32,786 nucleotides of DNA, taken from positions 1-32,786 of the forward strand of contig JADGHN010000003.1 of the NCBI GenBank assembly GCA_019683875.1, written 5' to 3'. Position 1 is the first letter of the stretch. Every line of letters starts with the position of its first letter. Under the pieces are notes generated by a model. That model was not told the origin of the DNA, ran no database searches, and saw nothing but the letters and a program-made list of their open reading frames with translations. The position numbers were made by a program, and so were the translations under genes. Source of the stretch: Clostridia bacterium (lineage in GTDB: Bacteria; Bacillota; Sulfobacillia; RBS10-35; Bu92). Below are positions 7,258-15,204 of this stretch, piece by piece.

Positions 7258-8670
7258 TCACGGGGCGCGCCGCGCCTGGAGCGCCCGGTACCCCCACGCC
7301 AGCCGGCCGAGGGCCAGGGCGTGGGTCAGCACCGCAAGAAGGACCAGGGCCACCCACGGGACGGCCAGCAGCCCGCCGACGAAAACGACGAAGCAGCGGC
7401 CGTCGCGGTTCGCCGGGATCCAGCGCAGCCAGGCGGGGTCGTCCGCCAGCGGGTCGTAGCGGCGGCTCGCCTCCACCTGCCCGAGCAGGCGCATGCGGTC
7501 CTTCATCAGCGCGGACAGCGGCATGCCGGCCAGCGCCGCCAGCCCGGCCCACCACACGGCGGCCGGCGCCGCGCTCGCAAGACCCCAGCCCGGCGCGTCC
7601 GGCGCGAGCGCGCCGGCCATCAGGCCGGCGACGAGCACGGCGTCCGCGTACCGGTCGAGCACGGTGTCGAGAAAGGCGCCCGCCGGGCGCTGCGCCAACC
7701 GGAGCCGCGCGAGTTCCCCGTCGACGCCGTCGATGACGGACGACAGCTGCACGAGCACGCCGCCCAGCGCGGGGTGTCCCGCCGCGAAGGCTGCCGCCGC
7801 GAGGCCCATCAGCACGAAGGCGATGGCCGTCACGGCGTCAGGCGTCACCCGCGTGCCTCCAAGCGCGCGCGTGACGAGGCGGGACAGCGGGCGGTTCAAG
7901 TGCCGGGCGACGGGGCCGTCGCCGCCGGACGCGGTGGCGTGCGCCAGTAGGCGGGCGGCCGCGGCCCGCGCCGCCGGCGCGTCGTCCACGTCCACCCACC
8001 ACCCGCGCTCCAGCGGCACCGCGAGGAGGCGCCCTCGCTCCGCGAGCCGCGCGGCCGCCGCCGTCAGCGTGACCTCTCCTCCCCCGGATTCCCGGTCGAT
8101 CGCCGCGAGCGCGTCGAGGAGACCGTCCGAACCGACGAACACGCCGGCGTCCACGCCGTCGAACGCCTCCAGGCCCTTGCCGATGGCCTCGATGCGGTCG
8201 CCTCGCCGCCGCACGCGCGTCGCCTCGTCGAGATCGAAGACGTCCTCGAGTCGCCCGTCCACGAGGAGGAGAGCGGCTCCCTCGCCGAGCTCGGCCCACC
8301 GGGCGCGAGCCGCCTCCGCGGCGCAGCGCGCCACCTCCGGGTCCATGACGTGATCCGCCATGACGAGCAAAAAGGGTTCGCCGCGGAGGAGGGGCGCGGC
8401 CGCGAGAAGACTCGCGCCGTTGCCGCGCCGCCACCCGTCCGCGCGAACCCACCGCGCCCCCTCGCCGAGCGCGCGCTCAAGCCGTGACCGGACCTGGTCG
8501 GACGCGTACCCGGTGACGATGACGAGTTCCTCGCACCCGGCGGACCGCAGGCATCGCGCGGCCCGCTCCAGCAACGTCAGGCCGAAGAGCGGGTACAGGG
8601 GCTTGGGCATGCCGCCGGCGACCGGCCGAAGGCGGCTCCCTTCGCCGGCGGCGAGGATCGCGCCCTTCAT
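7258..8670 (-). CDS. Bifunctional inositol-1-phosphate cytidylyltransferase / CDP-inositol:inositol-1-phosphate transferase (DIPP synthase)
   Basis: A 470-residue fusion. Residues 1 to about 245 form a nucleotidyltransferase: LAAGEGSRLRP (6-16), MPKPLYP (21-27) and MADH (104-107), predicted to make CDP-inositol from CTP and inositol-1-phosphate. Residues from about 255 form a membrane CDP-alcohol phosphotransferase with N-terminal LNRPLSRLVTRAL and the exact motif D317-G-x2-A321-R322-x8-G331-x3-D335-x3-D339, followed by several hydrophobic helices. This fusion is the known IPCT-DIPPS enzyme that makes phosphorylated di-myo-inositol-phosphate in Archaeoglobus, Thermotogales and Rubrobacter. 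The adjacent upstream inositol-1-phosphate synthase supplies the substrate. The start at 8670 is 14 bases from that gene's stop. No dedicated DIPP phosphatase is in the window. A phospholipid role cannot be excluded, but normal phosphatidylinositol synthases lack the cytidylyltransferase half. Confidence 0.88.
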   Translation of the reverse strand: MKGAILAAGEGSRLRPVAGGMPKPLYPLFGLTLLERAARCLRSAGCEELVIVTGYASDQVRSRLERALGEGARWVRADGWRRGNGASLLAAAPLLRGEPFLLVMADHVMDPEVARCAAEAARARWAELGEGAALLLVDGRLEDVFDLDEATRVRRRGDRIEAIGKGLEAFDGVDAGVFVGSDGLLDALAAIDRESGGGEVTLTAAAARLAERGRLLAVPLERGWWVDVDDAPAARAAAARLLAHATASGGDGPVARHLNRPLSRLVTRALGGTRVTPDAVTAIAFVLMGLAAAAFAAGHPALGGVLVQLSSVIDGVDGELARLRLAQRPAGAFLDTVLDRYADAVLVAGLMAGALAPDAPGWGLASAAPAAVWWAGLAALAGMPLSALMKDRMRLLGQVEASRRYDPLADDPAWLRWIPANRDGRCFVVFVGGLLAVPWVALVLLAVLTHALALGRLAWGYRALQARRAP

Positions 8671-8684
8671 CGCGCCACGCCCCG

Positions 8685-9824
8685 TCAGTCGGCGCTCGCG
8701 TGAGCGACGAGGTCCTCGGCCGGCGCGTCGTCCGTCGCCTCGCCGCGGATGAACGCCTCCATGAGCCGGCGCGCCTCATAGTCCGGGTACTGGACGGGCG
8801 GCGACTTCATGAGGTACGCCGAGACGGGCTTGATCGGGCCGGCGAGCCCGCGGTCCAGGGCGAGCTTCGCGCAACGCACGGCGTCGATCATGACGCCCGC
8901 GCTGTTCGGCGAGTCCATGACGGACAGCCGCAGCTCCAGCTCGATGGGCTGGTCGCCGAAACCGCGGCCCTCCATGCGGATCATGCACACCTTGTTGTCC
9001 TCGAGCCACGGGACGTAGTCGCTGGGCCCGATGTGGATGCGCTCGTCCGCCAACGGCGTTTCGAGCTGGGACTGTACCGACTGCGTCTTGGACTTCTTCT
9101 TGCTCTTCAGCCGCGAGTGGTTGAGCATGTTGAGGAAGTCGGTGTTGCCGCCGAAGTTGAGCTGGTACGTGCGCTCGAGGCGGACGCCGCGCTCCTCGAA
9201 AAGCCGCGTCAGCACGCGGTGCACGATCGTGGCGCCGACCTGGCTCTTGATGTCGTCGCCGATCACCGGCAGGCCCTTCCGGCGGAAGCGCTCGCCCCAC
9301 TGCGGCGACGACGCGATGAACACCGGGATGGCGTTCACGAACGCCACGCCCGCCTCCAGAGCCGCTTCGGCATAGGCGCGCGTCGCCTGCTCCGAGCCGA
9401 CGGGCAGGTAGTTCACCAGCACGTCGGCGCGCGTCTCCTTCAGCACGCGGGCGACGTCCACGGGAGAGGCGTCCGCCACCTTGAAGGTGCGGTCCTCCGG
9501 GTAGTCGCGCATGTGGTCGCTGAAGCCGTCGAGCACGGGCCCCATCTGAACGGTGACGGGGATCTCAGGAAGCTCCTGGAACACGGGCGTGCAGTTCGGC
9601 CGCGCCATCAGCGCCTCGTGCAGCGGACGGCCGACCTTGCGCGCGTCGATGTCGAAGGCCGCGACAAATTCGATGTCCTGCGGCCGGTAGCCGCCGATCG
9701 ACGCGTGCATCAGCCCGGACAGTTCGTCCGCGCGCTTTGGATCCGAGTAGTAGTGGACGCCTTGCACAAGCGAACTGGCACAGTTGCCGACACCGGCCAG
9801 GGCCACACGAACCTTGCCTGGCAT
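8685..9824 (-). CDS. ino1: Inositol-3-phosphate (myo-inositol-1-phosphate) synthase
   Basis: Converts glucose-6-phosphate to L-myo-inositol-1-phosphate with bound NAD. The 379-residue protein is of the short archaeal/actinobacterial type. It has the Rossmann motif [13 protein letters not shown] (11-23), [64 protein letters not shown] with the Lys-rich [12 protein letters not shown] segment, and [20 protein letters not shown] 9824 follows GGGAGGTGG with eight-base spacing; the longer open frame to 10040 covers the promoter and is not coding. It is the first gene of a two-gene operon with the IPCT-DIPPS fusion, which directs its product to DIP rather than only to phosphatidylinositol or mycothiol. 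Confidence 0.95.
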   Translation of the reverse strand: MPGKVRVALAGVGNCASSLVQGVHYYSDPKRADELSGLMHASIGGYRPQDIEFVAAFDIDARKVGRPLHEALMARPNCTPVFQELPEIPVTVQMGPVLDGFSDHMRDYPEDRTFKVADASPVDVARVLKETRADVLVNYLPVGSEQATRAYAEAALEAGVAFVNAIPVFIASSPQWGERFRRKGLPVIGDDIKSQVGATIVHRVLTRLFEERGVRLERTYQLNFGGNTDFLNMLNHSRLKSKKKSKTQSVQSQLETPLADERIHIGPSDYVPWLEDNKVCMIRMEGRGFGDQPIELELRLSVMDSPNSAGVMIDAVRCAKLALDRGLAGPIKPVSAYLMKSPPVQYPDYEARRLMEAFIRGEATDDAPAEDLVAHASAD

Positions 9825-9861
9825 GATCGATCCACCTCCCAGACGCGGGGCGCCCTCCAAA

Positions 9862-9895
9862 GGGACGCGACGCACCGGCCGGCGATGCGCGTCCC
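9862..9895 (-). promoter_or_regulatory. Hairpin in the ino1 leader
   Basis: Perfect arms GGGACGCG (9862-9869) and CGCGTCCC (9888-9895) enclose an 18-base region containing the palindrome CCGGCCGG, so the predicted 165-base leader of the inositol operon holds a very stable stem. It ends 21 bases before the ribosome site. No U-run follows, so it is not an intrinsic terminator. Its role, if any, is unknown. Confidence 0.45.
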
Positions 9896-9996
9896 ATCCG
9901 GACGGCGTCCCCGGTATTGAGATTGAAGCGAGCATCCAGACAACGGCTTTCAGATATGGATATGCGGCTCGAGCCGACAGGGCAACCTGCACGTTC

Positions 9997-10025
9997 AGTA
10001 TAGCAAACCCAGGAGAAAATGGCAA
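9997..10025 (-). promoter_or_regulatory. Sigma-A promoter of the inositol/DIP operon
   Basis: On the minus strand TTGCCA (plus 10025-10020) and TATACT (plus 10002-9997) are separated by exactly 17 bases. Each hexamer matches consensus at five of six positions, and TGC precedes the -10, making it an extended -10. Transcription should start near 9990, giving a leader of about 165 bases before ATG 9824. This is the best promoter in the window. Confidence 0.8.
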
Positions 10026-10034
10026 CCGCACCCG

Positions 10035-10051
10035 ATACACATCTAGTGTAT
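10035..10051. promoter_or_regulatory. 17-bp palindromic operator candidate at the DIP promoter
   Basis: ATACAC and GTGTAT form a perfect inverted repeat with a five-base spacer (ATCTA), centred about 53 bp upstream of the predicted transcription start and nine bp upstream of the -35. That is a classic position for an activator and possible for a repressor. The sequence is AT-rich against a very GC-rich background. The protein that would bind is not in the window as far as I can tell. Confidence 0.5.
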
Positions 10052-10081
10052 AAGAATCTACTTACGTTAATAGGTAATCCT

Positions 10082-10107
10082 ATGCATCCCAGGAAACATA
10101 TATGCAT
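10082..10107. repeat. Paired ATGCAT sites 20 bp apart
   Basis: ATGCAT occurs at 10082-10087 and again at 10102-10107, exactly 20 bp (about two helical turns) apart; the second is inside the larger palindrome ATATGCATAT (10100-10109). Both lie in the AT-rich island between the kor terminator and the DIP promoter. Rare AT-rich palindromes in helical phase suggest a protein-binding array, but chance is possible. Confidence 0.35.
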
Positions 10108-10116
10108 ATTTGGAGC

Positions 10117-10153
10117 AAAAAAAATGCGCGCGGCCCCGGGATGGGGCCGCGCG
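10117..10153 (-). terminator. Rho-independent terminator of the korAB unit
   Basis: On the minus strand an 11-bp perfect GC stem (plus 10143-10153 with 10127-10137, five-base loop) is followed by CATTTTTTTT. It lies 23 bases after the korB stop and insulates the inositol promoter from read-through. Confidence 0.93.
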
Positions 10154-10176
10154 TCCCTCCGCAAGCGTTCCGCGCA

Positions 10177-11043
10177 TCACTTGAACTCGGCGAGCAGCGC
10201 CTCGAAGTCCTTCTCGCTGATCGTCCAGTCCTGCTTCACGATCGGCTCCTCGCGGAAGCCGGGAATCGCGTCCTCGAAGGACGGCCCCTCCTGGCGGTAG
10301 ATGACGCCGGTGAGGAGCGCCTCGTGCTCGATCACGGCCTGGAGCGCCTTCGTCCGGTCGGTCGGGTCGTAGCCCTCGATGTCGTCGACCTTCTTGAGGT
10401 TCGCCCGGTAGAAGTCGTACGTGTTCACCCTGTTGTAGGTGACGCACGGGCTGATCACGTTCACAAGGGAGAAGCCCTTGTGCTCGATCGCCTGCTTGAT
10501 CAGCTCGATCAGCTGCGGCTGCCACCCCGAGAAGCCCTGGGCGACGAAGCCGCACCCCGACGCGATGGCCAGCTCCAGCGGGCGCACGGGGTGCTCGATG
10601 TTGCCGCTGGGCGTGCTCTTGGTCTTGAAGCCCGGGTCGCTCGTCGGCGACACCTGGCCCTTCGTCAGCCCGTAGATGTGGTTGTCCATGACCACGTACG
10701 TGATGTCGACGTTGCGGCGCAGGGCGTGCATGAAGTGGCCCATGCCGATCGCATAGCCGTCGCCGTCGCCGCCTGCGGCGATCACCGTGAGCGAGCGGTT
10801 GGCGAGCTTGAGCCCCGTGGCCACCGGCAGCGTGCGGCCGTGGGTCGTGTGGATGTTGTAGCAGTTGATGTAGTTGCCGATCTTGCCGGAGCAGCCGATG
10901 CCCGCGACGATCGCGACCTCCTCGGGACGCCGCTGAAGGTCCAGGAGCGCCTTCTGCAGCGCCGCGAGCACGCCGAAGTCGCCGCAGCCCGGGCACCACC
11001 ACGACTTTTCGTTGGTGCGGTAATCCGCCAGCGTCAGCGCCAT
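10177..11043 (-). CDS. korB: 2-oxoacid:ferredoxin oxidoreductase, beta subunit
   Basis: The ThDP and iron-sulfur subunit of a two-subunit 2-oxoacid:ferredoxin oxidoreductase: oxidative decarboxylation of 2-oxoglutarate, pyruvate or related acids to acyl-CoA with ferredoxin as acceptor. The 288-residue product shows C17 and C20 (WCPGCGDFG), C51 (GIGCSGKIG) and C200 (SPCVTYN), the four ligands expected for one 4Fe-4S cluster, plus the ThDP motif GDGDG (92-96) continuing to VMDNHIYGLTKGQ. Its ATG at 11043 shares one base with the alpha-subunit stop (TGATG), so the two are coupled. The short length and missing ferredoxin domain are as in Sulfolobus-type and KorAB enzymes. Substrate choice is not decided by these motifs. 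Confidence 0.93.
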   Translation of the reverse strand: MALTLADYRTNEKSWWCPGCGDFGVLAALQKALLDLQRRPEEVAIVAGIGCSGKIGNYINCYNIHTTHGRTLPVATGLKLANRSLTVIAAGGDGDGYAIGMGHFMHALRRNVDITYVVMDNHIYGLTKGQVSPTSDPGFKTKSTPSGNIEHPVRPLELAIASGCGFVAQGFSGWQPQLIELIKQAIEHKGFSLVNVISPCVTYNRVNTYDFYRANLKKVDDIEGYDPTDRTKALQAVIEHEALLTGVIYRQEGPSFEDAIPGFREEPIVKQDWTISEKDFEALLAEFK

Positions 11044-12773
11044 CAGCCCATCACCTCGGTCGAGCGAACGTACAGTTCGCGGGGTAGGAACGGCAAGCCG
11101 TTGTACTTCAACGCCGACTCCATCTTGTGGTGGTAGCCGATCTTCATCTGGATCAGCTGGCGCAGCTGGCCGGTGGCGTTCTGCTCCACGACGAGCACCT
11201 TCTTCGCCGCGTCCAGCCGCGGCGCGATCTCGTCGACCGGCAGCGGCCACAGCCGCTTGACGAGCAGGAAGCCGGCCTTGACGCCGTCCTTCTCCAAAAG
11301 CTCCATGGTTTCCGTGATCGCGCCGAAGGTGCTGCCGAAGGAAACGAACAGCAGGTCGGGATTCTCGGCGCCGAAGTACCGCGTCCCGTTGCCCTTCAGC
11401 CCCTGGAGCTTGCGCGCGCGCTTATCCATCTGCCGCACGCGGTTGTCCGGATTTTCCGTGACCTTCCCCGTCGGCGCGTGCTCCACGCCGGTGGCCAGGT
11501 ACTGGCCGTTCTTCATGCCCGGCAGGGAGCGGGGCGAGATGCCGCTTTCCGTGACGGCGTAGCGCTGGAACGAGCCGGCCGGCACGGCGGCGAGCGCTTC
11601 CTCGCTCACGATCTCGCCGCGGTCGATCCGCACCTTCGAGAGGTCCAGCGGGTCGATCACCGTCTGCCTTGACAGGCCGACCATGAGGTCGGATGCGATG
11701 ATCACCGGGCACTGGTACCGGTCCGCGAGGTTGAACGCCTCGACCGTGTCGTAGAAGCAGTCCTCCACGGTGGCCGGCGCCAGCACGATGCGCGGCGAGT
11801 CGCCGTGGGTGCCGAAGATCATGGCCATGATGTCGCTCTGCTCCACCTTGGTGGGCATGCCGGTCGAGGGGCCGGCGCGTTGGACGTCGACGATCACGAT
11901 CGGAATCTCCGCCGCGGCGGCGAGGCCGATGGCCTCCTGCATCAGCGAGAATCCCGGGCCGGCGGTGGCGGTCATCGCCCGGGCGCCCGCGAAGCCGGCG
12001 CCGATCAGCGACGTGATGGACGCGATCTCGTCCTCCGCCTGGATGACGACGCCGCCGAACTTCGGGAAGACCTTGACGAGGTACTCCATGACGTCGGACG
12101 CCGGCGTGATCGGGTAGGCCGCCATGAAACGGCAGCCGGCCGCGACGGCGCCCAACGCGACGGCGTCGTTGCCCATGAGCATCGGCCGGGCCACGCCGTC
12201 GCCGTCCGCGACGTCGAAGTGGATGCCGTCAAGATGGTCCTTGGCGTAGTTGTAGCCGTCCTCCAGAGCCTTGATGTTCTGCCGGACGACCTCCTCACCC
12301 TTGCGGCCCCAGCGCTCGCGGATCAGGTCGTGGAAGGCCGAAACCTTCAGGCCGAGCACGTACGCGCTGGCCCCGATGGCCACGACGTTCCGCATGAGCT
12401 GGTTGCCGTTGTCCTGGGCGATCTGCGTGAGCGGGATGTCCAGAAGGCGCGCGCGGATGCCGTCCGGCAGCTTGGGATTGAAGTGGCTGTCCGCGACGAT
12501 CACGCCGTCCGGAACGACTTCCGTGGCGTTGAGGTCGATCGATTCCTGGTCGAACGCGACGAGGATCTGCAGGTCCTCGTTCGGCGTGCGAATTGGCCGC
12601 GTGCTGACGCGCACACGATAGTTCGTGTGGCCGCCCTTGATGCGGCTGGAGAACACGCGGTAGCCGTGGACGAAGTACCCCTGACGCGCGAGCACGGTGG
12701 CGAGGATGTCACCGGAGCTCTCGATGCCTTCGCCCTGTTGTCCGCCGACCTTCCAGGCAAATTCTTGCAGCAC
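11043..12773 (-). CDS. korA: 2-oxoacid:ferredoxin oxidoreductase, fused gamma-alpha subunit
   Basis: The large partner of KorB. The 576-residue chain is a natural fusion: residues 1 to about 190 are the gamma domain (VGGQQGEGIESSGDILA, SSRIKGGHTNYRVRV) and the rest is the alpha domain with YPITPASDVMEYL, EDEIASITSLIGAGFAGARAMTATAGPGFSLMQE (in two parts) and PSTGMPTKVEQSD, the usual substrate and CoA-side segments. GTG 12773 is selected because GGAGGGA precedes it at eight bases and the protein begins at the conserved gamma core. It is the first gene of the unit and is transcribed away from the NAD-linked 2-oxoacid dehydrogenase genes. It is likely KorA, but branched-chain 2-oxoacid or pyruvate use is possible. 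Confidence 0.93.
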   Translation of the reverse strand: MLQEFAWKVGGQQGEGIESSGDILATVLARQGYFVHGYRVFSSRIKGGHTNYRVRVSTRPIRTPNEDLQILVAFDQESIDLNATEVVPDGVIVADSHFNPKLPDGIRARLLDIPLTQIAQDNGNQLMRNVVAIGASAYVLGLKVSAFHDLIRERWGRKGEEVVRQNIKALEDGYNYAKDHLDGIHFDVADGDGVARPMLMGNDAVALGAVAAGCRFMAAYPITPASDVMEYLVKVFPKFGGVVIQAEDEIASITSLIGAGFAGARAMTATAGPGFSLMQEAIGLAAAAEIPIVIVDVQRAGPSTGMPTKVEQSDIMAMIFGTHGDSPRIVLAPATVEDCFYDTVEAFNLADRYQCPVIIASDLMVGLSRQTVIDPLDLSKVRIDRGEIVSEEALAAVPAGSFQRYAVTESGISPRSLPGMKNGQYLATGVEHAPTGKVTENPDNRVRQMDKRARKLQGLKGNGTRYFGAENPDLLFVSFGSTFGAITETMELLEKDGVKAGFLLVKRLWPLPVDEIAPRLDAAKKVLVVEQNATGQLRQLIQMKIGYHHKMESALKYNGLPFLPRELYVRSTEVMG

Positions 12774-13045
12774 CGTCGATTCCCTCCACCGGGCCGTGTG
12801 GCACGCGACCCTTTCTAAATACTACTCCGCGGAGCTCGTGATTGGAATAACAACTGCCGAAACAGCCCATCAGATCAAGACATTTCGTCTCTTGACACCT
12901 GACCGGCGCGCACATCGCCTTTCGTTTCGAAATCCGCCGCAACTGGACGCTCCATTTCCATCCGCGGGGAATCGCCCGCGCACATGAATGCGCAGCGCAG
13001 GTTTTGCCCTCGATTTGACGAAGCGTACCCATCAAGAGGGGGCCG
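12774..13045. promoter_or_regulatory. Divergent regulatory region between korA and the E1-alpha gene
   Basis: 272 bases without a gene. It holds an inverted repeat TCAAGA and TCTTGA (12875-12880, 12890-12895, nine-base spacer), a perfect TTGACA (12892-12897) overlapping its right arm but with no convincing -10 at 17 bases, and a 10-bp palindrome CTCCGCGGAG near 12825-12834. On the minus strand TTCCAA-17-TAGTAT is a weak candidate for korA. The plus-strand gene has a GAGGGGG ribosome site. Shared control of both units from here is likely, though I cannot place exact start points. Confidence 0.4.
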
Positions 13046-14128
13046 ATGAAGTTGGAACTCCTTCGCGTGGTGGACACCGGCGGCCGTCCGGTCCGCGACG
13101 TCCCCTGCGGGGATGACGAAGCCCGCGCGCTGCTCCAGCAGATGATCTTTTTGCGGACGTTCGACGAGCGCGCCGTCGCCCTTCAGCGCCAGGGGCGGAT
13201 CGGCACGTACGCGCCTTACCAGGGCCTTGAGGCGTGCCAGGCCGCGGCTGCGTTCGCTTTGCAGAAAGAGGACTGGCTCCTCCCCACGTACCGCGACCAC
13301 GGCGCCGCCATGGTCCACGGCCTGCCCGTCGAGGAGGCGCTCGCCTACTGGGCCGGACGCGTGGAGTCCTACCGCGCCCCCGAGGGCGTGAACGTGTTCC
13401 CGCCGGCCGTGCCCATCGCCACGCAGATCCCCCATGCGGCCGGCATCGGCTGGGGGATGCGCCTCGCCGGCTCCAGGGCGGCCGTGCTGTGCTTCTTCGG
13501 CGACGGCGCCACCAGCGAGGGCGACTTTCACGAGGGCGTCAACTTCGCCGGCGTGTACCGCTCGCCCGTCGTCTTTTTCTGCCAGAACAACGGGTACGCC
13601 ATCAGCGTCCCCTTCTCCCGGCAGACGGCGGCCGCGTCGATCGCCGTGAGGGCGGCGGGCTATGGCATCGCCGGCGAGCGCGTCGACGGCAACGACGCCC
13701 TCGCCGTGCTCGACGCCGTGCGGCGTGCGCTGGCGCGCGCCCGCGAGGGCGGGGGCCCGACCTTGATCGAAGCCGTGACGTACCGTGTGGGACCGCACAC
13801 CACGTCGGACGATCCTTCCCGGTATCGCGACCCGGATGAGGCGTCGCGGCTGAACCTCGGGGATCCGATCGAGCGGCTGCGCCGGTACCTGTCCGCCCGC
13901 GGCGCGTGGAGCGACGAGGACGAGGGGGCCGCCCGGGAGGCGGCGAGGGCGCGCGTGGCCGCGGCCGTCCAGGCCGTGGAGGCCATGGCCCCGCCGGACC
14001 CGGCCGACATCTTCAACCACGTGTACGGCGCCGAACCGGCCTTCTTCCAGGAGCAGCGCCGGCGGTTCCTCGCTGAACTGGGACGTGGCGCCGCGGCATC
14101 GCGTGAGACGATGGAGGGCGGCCGGTGA
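13046..14128 (+). CDS. 2-oxoacid dehydrogenase E1 component, alpha subunit
   Basis: The ThDP-binding half of E1 of the pyruvate or branched-chain 2-oxoacid dehydrogenase complex. The 360-residue protein begins at ATG 13046 five bases after GAGGGGG. FLRTFDERAVALQRQGRIGTYAPYQGLEA (in two parts), YRDHGAAMVHG, the motif GDGATSEGDFHEG starting at residue 152 and QNNGYAISVP complete the cofactor site. The loop YRVGPHTTSDDPSRYRDPDE resembles both pyruvate and branched-chain enzymes. Adjacent leucine dehydrogenase and acyl-CoA genes favour branched-chain 2-oxoacids, but pyruvate is not excluded. Its stop shares one base with the next start (TGATG). Confidence 0.93.
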   Translation: MKLELLRVVDTGGRPVRDVPCGDDEARALLQQMIFLRTFDERAVALQRQGRIGTYAPYQGLEACQAAAAFALQKEDWLLPTYRDHGAAMVHGLPVEEALAYWAGRVESYRAPEGVNVFPPAVPIATQIPHAAGIGWGMRLAGSRAAVLCFFGDGATSEGDFHEGVNFAGVYRSPVVFFCQNNGYAISVPFSRQTAAASIAVRAAGYGIAGERVDGNDALAVLDAVRRALARAREGGGPTLIEAVTYRVGPHTTSDDPSRYRDPDEASRLNLGDPIERLRRYLSARGAWSDEDEGAAREAARARVAAAVQAVEAMAPPDPADIFNHVYGAEPAFFQEQRRRFLAELGRGAAASRETMEGGR

Positions 14129-15138
14129 TGTCCGGAACACGGAGCGCGGCGGCGAGCCGCGAGCTCACTCTCCTGCAGGCGATCACGGAAGCCATGGCGA
14201 TCGCGCTGGAGCGCGACCCAAAGGTCCTCGTGCTCGGCGAGGACGTCGGCCGGAACGGCGGCGTGTTCCGCGCCACGGACGGCCTGCAGGCCCGATTCGG
14301 CGAGGAGCGCGTCGTGGACACCCCGCTGGCCGAGTCGGGCATCGTGGGCGCGGCCATCGGGCTGGCCACGTACGGGTTCCGGCCGATCGCCGAGATCCAG
14401 TTTATGGGATTCCTCTACCCGGCCCTCGACCAGCTCATCTCGCACGCGTCGCGACTGCGCGCCCGCTCCCGTGGGCGCTACGCGGCGCCCGTCGTGGTGC
14501 GCATGCCGTACGGCGGCGGCGTGCGCGCGCCGGAGCTGCACTCGGAGAGCGCGGAGGCGCACGTCGCGCACACGCCGGGGCTGAAGCTGGTCGTGCCGAG
14601 CACGCCGGCGGACGCCAAGGGTCTCCTCCTCGCGGCGGTCGAGGAGCCCGACCCGGTCATCGTGATGGAGCCGATGCGGCTCTACCGCTCCGTGCGCGGC
14701 CACGTGCCGGAAGGGCACTACACGACGCCCATCGGACAGGCGCGCGTCGTGCGGGAGGGCGACGATGCTGTGGTGTTCTGCTGGGGCGCGATGGTGCCGC
14801 CTGCGCTGCAGGCGGCGCGCCTCGCGCAAGAGCGGGATGGCCGGTCGGTGGCCGTCGTCGACCTGCGCTCGCTGGCGCCCCTGGACCGCGCTGCCATCGG
14901 CGAGTGGGCCCGGCGCACCGGCCGCGTGGTCGTCGCGCACGAGGCTCCGCTCACGGCAGGGCTCGGTGCGGAAGTCGTGGCCGTCGTCAACGAGGAGGCG
15001 TTCTGGTACCTTGAGGCGCCGCCCGCGCGCGTCACCGGGCCCGACGCGCCCTTTCCGTACTTCTCCCTGGAAGACTGGTACCTGCCGGACGCGGAGCGGA
15101 TCTACCGCGCCATCGCGGACGTGGTGCGCGCCGTCTAG
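14128..15138 (+). CDS. 2-oxoacid dehydrogenase E1 component, beta subunit
   Basis: The 336-residue partner of the preceding subunit, supplying the catalytic Glu region and the transketolase C-terminal domain. TLLQAITEAMAIALERD, LGEDVGRNGGVFRATDGL, DTPLAESGIVGAAIGLA, EIQFMGFLYPALDQL, RMPYGGGVRAPELHSES and VVAHEAPLTAGLGAEV are characteristic, and the length is standard. GTG 14125 and ATG 14128 are both possible; the ATG is preferred because it gives the common TGATG coupling and nine-base spacing from GGAGGG. The HSES segment in place of the frequent HSQS is a conservative change. Confidence 0.94.
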   Translation: MSGTRSAAASRELTLLQAITEAMAIALERDPKVLVLGEDVGRNGGVFRATDGLQARFGEERVVDTPLAESGIVGAAIGLATYGFRPIAEIQFMGFLYPALDQLISHASRLRARSRGRYAAPVVVRMPYGGGVRAPELHSESAEAHVAHTPGLKLVVPSTPADAKGLLLAAVEEPDPVIVMEPMRLYRSVRGHVPEGHYTTPIGQARVVREGDDAVVFCWGAMVPPALQAARLAQERDGRSVAVVDLRSLAPLDRAAIGEWARRTGRVVVAHEAPLTAGLGAEVVAVVNEEAFWYLEAPPARVTGPDAPFPYFSLEDWYLPDAERIYRAIADVVRAV

Positions 15139-15204
15139 GCCGGGCGGGCGCGTGTCCCGGAAGACGGCGCGCGCCGCCGTTCACAGTGAAACGGGGGTCG
15201 TCGA

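Noticed and set aside
12892-12920. TTGACA as the promoter of the E1-alpha gene
   Set aside because: No -10 better than two of six matches occurs at 16-18 bases, so it is reported only as part of the regulatory region.
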